From NCBI GenBank assembly GCA_029582155.1, contig CM055901.1, forward strand, positions 27,106,152 through 27,170,151: 64,000 nt of DNA, read 5' to 3'. The notes under the pieces were generated by a model. It did not search any database and had not been told where the DNA came from. It was given only the letters and a program-made list of their open reading frames with translations. Every line of letters starts with the position of its first letter. The stretch's first letter is position 1. The position numbers and the translations under genes were made by a program. This DNA comes from Panopea generosa (Eukaryota; Mollusca; Bivalvia; Adapedonta; Hiatellidae). Positions 59,801 to 64,000 of this stretch are shown here, piece after piece.

Positions 59801-60230
59801 AGATTATTTATTAAACGGGGTTTAATGCCATTTTCAACAAATGACAGGCTACATATGGCATATCTGTTTTATTGGTGAAAGACCTGTGAAAGAATCTGAG
59901 TAGAACCACTCTCCTTTCATGAGTAGCTAGAATACTTACTCACATAAAGTTTTTGGACCAACCTGGGCACTAACATAGGACCCTAGCAATGACAGACCAG
60001 TGGTCTTAAGACAGCATCTTAACTGACTTGGAGTCCTATGTCAACTTGCTTATAAACATTATTATTTTCGTAACAAACTTTAATTTGTCTGTTCAGTTTA
60101 TCAAATACAACCACAATTATGAGCACTTTACCTGTTTCATAGTCTAAAGGAATATTGATGTCCGTGATGTCACCAAATGGAATGAATGCAGCATGAAGGA
60201 TCTTCTCGTCAACTTCTTCTGATATTCCTC
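44775..60230 (-). CDS. PPIE: Peptidyl-prolyl cis-trans isomerase E (RRM + cyclophilin), 11 exons, 5' end missing
   Basis: Joined exons, 5' to 3' on the minus strand: 60230-60132, 59440-59397, 58424-58398, 57513-57432, 56304-56195, 55663-55534, 54080-54001, 49511-49406, 48949-48874, 47920-47854, 44843-44775. They total 890 nt and give 295 residues plus stop. All introns are GT-AG and phases agree at all ten junctions. The product follows human PPIE (301 aa) from its second glycine of 'LYVGG' to the C-terminus: an RRM (RNP1 is RGFAFIEF), an acidic/Lys linker, then a cyclophilin domain. Cyclophilin-A active-site positions are all present: Arg in FHRVIP, Phe and Met/Gln in SFMCQGG, Ala in SMANSGP, Phe in SQFF, Trp/Leu/His in [15 protein letters not shown] in other animals is a nuclear spliceosome-associated RNA-binding prolyl isomerase; activity here is inferred. 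The coding start (about ten residues ending at the first Gly of VGG) was not found before 64000. The last residues read GNSGELV where human has ADCGEYV. Confidence 0.95.
45086..47715. repeat. 54-bp minisatellite in last PPIE intron, ~48 copies
   Basis: The unit reads roughly aatcacctatacattgataa / taatggatatacagtacata / ctcatgacccaatg. Copies differ by a few substitutions and occasional 1-6 bp indels. Because 54 is divisible by 3 and the unit has a stop-free frame on each strand, long frames persist. Plus-strand frames of up to 326 codons repeat [18 protein letters not shown]; minus-strand frames repeat [18 protein letters not shown]. Both strands being open in phase with the unit is the mark of a repeat artefact. 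No start context, splice signal or codon bias supports translation. Confidence 0.97.
47854..47920 (-). CDS. PPIE: PPIE exon: cyclophilin KHVVFG segment
   Basis: A 67-nt exon between TTTCAG and GTATGT. It completes Trp and encodes [20 protein letters not shown] and ME. The His of KHVVFG is the active-site His126 equivalent. Most family members have Gly where this has Asn (LDGKH). Confidence 0.95.
48540..48660. repeat. C-rich then A-rich low-complexity stretch
   Basis: Reads ccctgcccgccccc, then a long A-rich run and cctcctgccctccc. Simple sequence in a PPIE intron. Confidence 0.7.
48874..48949 (-). CDS. PPIE: PPIE exon: cyclophilin [15 protein letters not shown] segment
   Basis: A 76-nt exon between TTTTTAG and GTAAGA encodes [18 protein letters not shown] and CTEKTDW. 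The Trp codon is split with the next exon. This Trp corresponds to Trp121 of cyclophilin A (the cyclosporin contact), and Phe in SQFF to Phe113. Confidence 0.96.
49406..49511 (-). CDS. PPIE: PPIE exon: cyclophilin MCQGGDF segment
   Basis: A 106-nt exon between ATCAAG and GTATTT. It encodes [20 protein letters not shown] and the following residues to HMGPG. The ATG at its start is an internal Met of the PPIase active site, not a start codon. The intron upstream is about 4.5 kb. Confidence 0.95.
49625..49945 (-). mobile_element. SINE family A, full length, in PPIE intron
   Basis: On the minus strand it starts ccacagtggtggtctagggg, has box B tggattcaatccctggtcg, and the full family-A body ending ttgaaagtgatgctaaacac. 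Matches 61070 and 54170. Confidence 0.9.
50065..50325 (+). repeat. Dispersed repeat family E, copy 1
   Basis: Order of shared blocks: catgaatgcccc, agggaacataactcctgt, gtattttataattatacac, aacatagagtg, cagacagacaggggtaatac. The same order is present at 55085 and 57590, all in plus orientation in PPIE introns. Confidence 0.7.
52069..52115 (+). repeat. (ATC)n microsatellite
   Basis: About 14 units of atc with one gatc interruption. Confidence 0.95.
53360..53520 (-). mobile_element. SINE family C in PPIE intron
   Basis: The minus strand shows a tRNA-like head (gcctaaggcgccgtctcaag, box B gggttcgagtctagc), then aaaacttcatgtgagaaagt. The body is partly deleted. An (AT)n run at 53535-53550 abuts it. 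Confidence 0.75.
54001..54080 (-). CDS. PPIE: PPIE exon: cyclophilin, catalytic Arg
   Basis: An 80-nt exon between TTACAG and GTATCC encodes [18 protein letters not shown] followed by TFHRVIPSF. The Arg of FHR corresponds to catalytic Arg55 of cyclophilin A. Confidence 0.95.
54170..54500 (-). mobile_element. SINE family A in PPIE intron
   Basis: Minus-strand head ccacagcgtggtctagtggt, with box B tggttggatccccgactggg (altered), and the body through to the ttgttgttgttgtat end. Full length. Confidence 0.88.
54530..54665 (+). mobile_element. SINE family C, head-truncated
   Basis: Body only: gtgagaaagtttaccagtta, cttgcagaaggatggtg, tcagaggtcttccatcacc, tatgccatatataacctgtc. It lies right next to a family-A SINE. 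Confidence 0.8.
54880..55490 (+). repeat. Dispersed repeat family E, copy 2 (composite)
   Basis: Contains aaaggggtataacagccac, acatgaatgccttcac, agggcccataactcctgta, gtattttataattatacagc, atacatagactctttca and gacggacagacgggagtaac. Longer than copy 1, possibly two copies merged. Confidence 0.65.
55534..55663 (-). CDS. PPIE: PPIE exon: start of cyclophilin domain
   Basis: A 130-nt exon between TTTCAG and GTAAAG. It begins with [10 protein letters not shown] (a basic stretch like human PIAKKAR) and then enters the cyclophilin domain at [16 protein letters not shown]. It ends in PKTA plus one base of Glu. Confidence 0.95.
55916..56010 (+). repeat. ~30-bp triplicate repeat
   Basis: Three units of attggttgaccatctatcag plus taaagataat, the first with a variant linker. 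Confidence 0.9.
56195..56304 (-). CDS. PPIE: PPIE exon: acidic linker
   Basis: A 110-nt exon between TTTCAG and GTGAGT starts [11 protein letters not shown], matching human VWSDDDWLKKF. It continues into a Glu/Lys/Thr-rich low-complexity linker between the two domains. The linker is divergent, as expected for this part of the family. Confidence 0.9.
56484..57327. mobile_element. Harbinger-like MITE, 844 bp, TTA duplication
   Basis: Left end agcctcagtcatataggg, right end read inward agccttagtcagatagccc (14 of the first 16 bases match). TTA stands at both outer sides (56481-56483, 57328-57330). It is more GC-rich than its surroundings and carries many short 'atcgtac/gtacgat' motifs. No transposase. 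It sits in a PPIE intron between 57432 and 56304. Confidence 0.75.
57432..57513 (-). CDS. PPIE: PPIE exon: RRM C-terminal end
   Basis: An 82-nt exon between ATCAG and GTGATA encodes [18 protein letters not shown] and a short basic tail. It leaves phase 1, and the next exon completes a Val codon. Human has NESELFGRTIRVNLAKPM here. Confidence 0.95.
57590..57860 (+). repeat. Dispersed repeat family E, copy 3
   Basis: Blocks acatgaatgccccagc, gaggccataaaaaattgacc, gtattttaaaattatactgc, aacatagacacttttaaaag, ggataacacttaatgctgca in the same order as the copy at 50065. Confidence 0.65.
58398..58424 (-). CDS. PPIE: PPIE micro-exon: RRM helix 2
   Basis: A 27-nt phase-0 exon between TTACAG and GTATGT encodes DTAAAIDNM, matching human DAAAAIDNM. 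It is too short for ORF-based detection and was found by following the family sequence. Confidence 0.93.
59397..59440 (-). CDS. PPIE: PPIE exon: RRM RNP1 motif
   Basis: This 44-nt exon lies between TTTCAG and GTATGA. It completes a split Glu codon and encodes [22 protein letters not shown] is the RNP1 octamer with the aromatic residues expected to stack on RNA. Confidence 0.95.
59812..60035 (-). mobile_element. SINE family C, near complete, in PPIE intron
   Basis: The minus strand runs from a decayed head (ccaagtcagttaagatgctg) through aaaactttatgtgagtaag and tctactcagattctttcac to the tail with gccatatgtagcc. Confidence 0.8.
60132..60230 (-). CDS. PPIE: PPIE exon: RRM first half
   Basis: Acceptor TTTCAG and donor GTAAAG flank 99 nt. 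It enters with two bases of a split Gly codon and leaves with one base. It encodes the stretch with [20 protein letters not shown], which is nearly identical to the human PPIE RRM after RNP2. RNP2 itself (LYVGG) should straddle the upstream junction, so the first coding exon is still missing upstream. Confidence 0.95.
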
Positions 60231-60664
60231 CTGAAACATAAGTCAGATAACAGTGAAATGTTTCTCTAAACAAGAACATTCAACAATTGTAAACATAATT
60301 TACAGTCAAATCAAAACTGCAAACATCCAAAATCTGAATATCAAAATGTTAACTACACAAGGATACAATAAACATGATGCAAAACTGTCAAACACTCCTC
60401 TAACCATAATGAAAATAAAAATTGAAGAATAAAAGTTAAAGAATGAAACGAGTCAAACACTCAACTAAACAAAACAATTCAATATTGAAAGCCAACATTC
60501 CTCCAAATCATTTCATGTCATTGTGGACAAACCCTCACATTGACCAGGACACTGCAAACATTTATAGCCAAGCATCCATCCAAACTGAAAACATTTAATT
60601 CCTGCACATTCAAACATTGCTTTACTCATCAAACACATTTCAAACATGACAAAAACTTGGGATT

Positions 60665-60825
60665 CTGGAAGTAACTGATAACTTTCCCATTTGAATCAGT
60701 GGTGGTATACAAATGACAATGAGATGCACTGTTGTATATCAATCATCACATCATGGAGACAGTGCCTGGATTCGGATTCAAACTCATGACCCTGAATTGA
60801 TAGCAAGACACACTATAGACTGAGT
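60665..60825 (-). mobile_element. SINE family D, partial
   Basis: The minus strand has box-B-like tgagtttgaatccgaatcc, then tgatgtgatgattgatatac and gggaaagttatcagttactt. The 3' half is missing. Confidence 0.75.
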
Positions 60826-60834
60826 TTATATGAC

Positions 60835-61050
60835 AATGAAAGCATGTTGAAAAAATTCTGGAAGAAAGCAAATGTTGTCTTCATATACAAGATGGGAGAC
60901 TGCTCCAAACCATAAAACTACCACCCTGTCTGACAGCAGTAGCCTCCAAGATGATGGAGCACATTGTGAATTCCCAGGTGATTATCCATCATGATAACCA
61001 GAAAATCCTCCATGAGAACCAACATGGAGAAGTGGTCATGTGAGTCACAA
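60835..61050 (+). mobile_element. LINE remnant, RT N-terminal part
   Basis: Plus-strand translation: WKKANVVFIYKMGDCSKP, then NYHPV and, after a frameshift, VASKMMEHIVNSQVI...ENQHG. This is the conserved opening of non-LTR reverse transcriptase (compare the usual KKGDKxxPxNYRPISLTS). It continues after the SINE at 61390. Confidence 0.82.
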
Positions 61051-61069
61051 CTGATTATGACAACAGACG

Positions 61070-61388
61070 AGACCACGGCATGGTCTAGTGGTACAGTGTC
61101 CGCCTCGTATGCGGAAGGTCGTGGGTTCAATCCCCGGCCGGGTCATACCAAAGACTTTTAAAATGGTACTAGAAGCTTCCTCTCTTGACGCTCAGCATTT
61201 AGAGGAGAGTTCTAAGTATGGTCGGCCCGGTGTCAGTATAATGTGACTGGGTGGGGTATCATACCATGTGTCTGCGGCATGATACTCCAGTGTGACAGTG
61301 CTTAGAATACTGTCTCAAGTAGACACCATCGCGATATGACTGAAAAATTGTTGAAAGTGACACTAAACACTATACAACAAAGACAAAA
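61070..61388 (+). mobile_element. SINE family A, full length, inserted in LINE
   Basis: Head catggtctagtggtacagtg (box A) and gggttcaatccccggccgg (box B). The anticodon-like loop ctcgtat between tccgc and gcgga suggests a Thr-type tRNA ancestor. The body ends aaagtgacactaaacac. It splits a LINE RT frame; the flanking gacaacagac / acaacaaagac is a possible imperfect target duplication. Confidence 0.9.
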
Positions 61389-61389
61389 G

Positions 61390-61960
61390 AGGACATAGTA
61401 AGACACCTTGACAACAACAACTAAGTCGATTTTGGATTTTTCCAAAGCGTTTGACAAGGTCTCACTCTCTTATCTTTATAAAAAAACTCAGATACTTTGG
61501 CATCCAAGGTAACACATGGCGATGGATCGGTTCATTCTTAACTGACTGCTGTGGTGGACAATGCCACATCATACAGGACAAGTATAACATCCAGTGTTTC
61601 TCAAGGATTGGTACTCGGCCCGACACTATTCCTTATCTATAACAACATTGCAAGTAACATTACATCTTCAATTATATTAGGCTCTTTGCAGACTGATGAC
61701 TGTGTCAATTACAGACCCATTAAAACACCTGAAGGCCATCACCTTCTTCAGAAGGACCTTGAGTGGCTATTGCAATGGGGAGACAATGTAAACAAACGTG
61801 CAGTCATGCAGTTCACAACAATATCAATGAAGCGCCACTTCAATAAAGGTTAGCAACTCGAATCAATACAACATCATCCATATTTAGGAGGAGAACTCAG
61901 TGACATTATGAAATTCAACTTTCACATTAACAACACCACCAAACAAGAAAATATCGGTGG
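61390..61960 (+). mobile_element. LINE remnant, RT catalytic part
   Basis: Contains LDFSKAFDKV-like (DFGFFQSV after a shift), YFGIQGNTWRWIGSFLTDC, then VSQGLVLGPTLFLIYNNIA and SLQTDDCVNYRPIKTPEGH. The last corresponds to the FADD catalytic motif region, here decayed. Several frameshifts, so not active. Confidence 0.88.
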
Positions 61961-62079
61961 AACCGATGGATGCTCCACAAGTGAGTGTTTGACGCTGTAC
62001 CATATTCCCTCAGTGCTTATGGCTACTTGGTTGAAAAATACCAAACAGCATAGCAGGAACAATATATAACTCGGCACTT

Positions 62080-62421
62080 GACAGAACTCATTCGCAAATC
62101 ATTGAACCTAAACAAAATGACAATATGTGCATATCCTAGCTAATTTTACAAAATTAAAACCAGAGGTTGTAGCGAAATAGCGTCATGAAGACAATATGCA
62201 CATCTCCACTTGGTAATCATGCATCCTAGCAAGTTTCATATAATTCCAACCAGAGATTGTAGAGAAATAGAGCGGAGAAGAGTTTGGTCACAGACAGAAT
62301 GAAAGGGTCACAACACTGTGAAAAATCATCGAACTGGAACACAAACATAGCAAATTTCATAAAACTCCAACCTGAGGTTGTAGAGAAATAGCACGGACAA
62401 TAATTTGGTCACAGACTCAAT
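62080..62421 (+). repeat. Diverged tandem/dispersed repeat 'caagtttcataaaattccaacc'
   Basis: Three imperfect units (62130-62200, 62215-62290, 62340-62420) share aattccaaccagagattgta and gagaaatagcg. The fourth copy is at 63880-64000, beyond an inserted element. Confidence 0.75.
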
Positions 62422-63804
62422 AGGGCCCGAATTTAAGCACTCCCCACTCGCAAAATGGGAGCTGTATTTGAAAATGCAATTGAAATTACTTAAGCTGGCA
62501 TTTTTTGGCGAGTGGATTTCAAGTTGAGAAAATTACTTATTGTATTCATTTTATTGATTTTTTAAATAAACAAGACTATTATCCTGGTAAAAATAACAAG
62601 TTCTTGTCAATTTTACCTAATTTCTTTCGCTTCTCGCGGCAAATTACCCTTGTCAATGACATGTATTAAATATTTATATGAGATGACTGCATCCAACGGA
62701 ACGCGTTGTCCAGTGGTAGAGCACCGAACCCATGATCGGAGGGTCGTGGGTTCGATTCTCCACTACGGCTATGTGTGGTGTCCCTGAGCAAGATACATCT
62801 CTGCATATGCTTAGTACTGGTTCTCTTCAGGAAGACTTTGAGCATGATTTGTCTAAGTTGCAAGAACTTGTTTCACAATCGAAGTAAAATAAATAAGTTT
62901 AAACTATATAACTGTTTTTGATATCGAGTTCATTCTTCAAAAAGGAAGTGAAGTTAAAACCCTTCAACAACATAATGAGTAGACTGTGTCTAGTTTTATT
63001 GATTGGGCAATCATTCTATAAAATAAAAGTAAAGTTGAAACCTGTCAAATTTATTGTTTACATATTTTGTCAGCTGATAAAATAACATCTTTTTCTCCAT
63101 TAAACCGATGAATGAAAGTCCTTCCGTTAATACTGTAATGAAACGGGCGCAACAGCTCAATATCACACTGGGCTATAATCTTGACAATGACAAAATGGTG
63201 TGTCAATTGTAGAAACCACGCGATCGACAGATCATCCATAATAATTAAACTATATTACAATGATATCACAACATTTACACATGTTAAACAATTGTCCTTT
63301 GCTAGATTTAGATCCAATTTTAAAACAAACAGCCATTTGCTATATTAATTCTATAAATAGAAATGTGTGTATGTTTCAATCTCAGTCTCTGTACACTTGT
63401 TAAGTAAGTACTGTTAAATCCATGATTCATATTTTTGTTTAATTAAAAGTGTTTATTTATGATATATCATTGTATGCATAAATTTATTTATGGTAGTATA
63501 ATAAATACCAAAGACAATTTTATTTTTTAAAATATTTTGTTTTGTAAAGTACTGCTTTGAAATTGAAATACCTTAACATATATAATAACCTAGATACCAT
63601 TGTCTATAAAATAAATACAAGCTAACAATGCATATTAAATAACATGCGGGCTTTGAAACAATTAATTTTTGGTTTATTTAGACATTTAGGACTACAAAGT
63701 TTCTGTGAAAATTGGTTTGGCTAGTTGGTTTCAAATTTGGCCAGTTGAAATTTTAGGCACTGGTCAAAACCGCCAGTGCACAAAAAAGTTAAATTCTAAC
63801 CCTG
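62422..63804. mobile_element. hAT-like non-autonomous element inserted in repeat
   Basis: Left end agggcccgaatttaagc; right end read inward cagggttagaatttaac. CTCAAT is directly repeated on both sides (62416-62421, 63805-63810), and the surrounding repeat reads through if the element is removed. It contains a family-B SINE. No transposase seen. Confidence 0.65.
62692..62890 (+). mobile_element. SINE family B, full length, nested
   Basis: Head gcgttgtccagtggtagagc, an anticodon-like loop with CAT, box B gggttcgattctccactacg, the body tgtgtggtgtccctgagc, and tail cacaatcgaagtaaaataaa ending taagttta. Inserted within the hAT-like element. Confidence 0.88.
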
Positions 63805-64000
63805 CTCAATGAAAGGGCCAAACTCTGTGAAAATCATCGAACCGGAACACAAAGAAAATTTGCGCATCTCCACTTGGTAGTGATGCATCCTAGCAAGTTT
63901 CATAAAATTCCAACATAGGGTTGTAGAGAAATAGCGAGGACAAGAATTTGGTCACAGACAAAATCAAAGGGCCATAACTCTGTGAAAAATCAGTGAACCA
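63805..64000 (+). repeat. Continuation of the 62080 repeat
   Basis: Carries gaaagggccaaactctgtga, atcatcgaaccggaacacaa, gtgatgcatcctagcaagtt and agggccataactctgtga; runs off the window. Confidence 0.75.

Noticed and set aside
61076-61145. Functional tRNA gene
   Set aside because: The tRNA-like sequence continues directly into a SINE body shared with other copies, so it is a SINE head. The same applies at 27680, 28560, 39045 and 62695.

Overview
The window is AT-rich animal nuclear DNA. Evidence: genes split into short exons with GT-AG introns, several kinds of tRNA-derived SINE, degraded non-LTR retrotransposons, inverted-repeat DNA transposons, and about a dozen tandem arrays filling roughly a quarter of the sequence. 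The mixture (tRNA-SINEs, very abundant minisatellites, a dispersed repeat carrying a 'gggccataactc' motif) suggests a lophotrochozoan, most likely a bivalve mollusc. The species cannot be fixed from sequence alone. Most long open frames are artefacts of tandem repeats.

Two genes can be reconstructed. (1) On the minus strand, 44775-60230, eleven exons encode all but the first ~10 residues of peptidyl-prolyl isomerase E (PPIE / cyclophilin-33): an RNA-recognition motif, an acidic linker, and a cyclophilin domain with its active-site residues kept. Phases match at every junction. Exon 1 must lie beyond base 64000 or be too small for me to see. (2) On the plus strand, 11442-24588, six exons give a secreted protein: signal peptide, a tandem 20-residue repeat, then a C-terminal domain that looks like BRICHOS. 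Every repeat unit ends with the same in-phase splice-donor sequence (GTAAGT in most), so splicing could choose how many repeats are included. This is the most interesting object here. A possible third gene end (97 codons followed by AATAAA) lies at 9977-10270.

Layout. 1-3.7 kb: gene-free, with two SINE remnants. 3.7-9.3 kb: a 52-bp array (carrying an amplified MITE) next to a 23-bp array. 9.9-10.4 kb: putative terminal exon, then a small MITE. 11.4-24.6 kb: the BRICHOS-like gene; its introns hold a 3.3-kb inverted-repeat transposon flanked by GTACG, a SINE, a 35-bp array and compound microsatellites. 24.8-29.9 kb: SINEs, a hairpin, an inverted-repeat element, and a LINE remnant split by a MITE. 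30.1-31.6 kb: 29-bp array. 32.2-37.6 kb: a giant palindrome built of alternating A/B units. 38.5-43 kb: 28-, 37- and 39-bp arrays. 44.8-64 kb: PPIE, whose last intron is almost filled by a 54-bp array open on both strands; its other introns hold SINEs, a dispersed repeat family, a Harbinger-like MITE, a LINE fragment interrupted by a SINE, and a hAT-like element.
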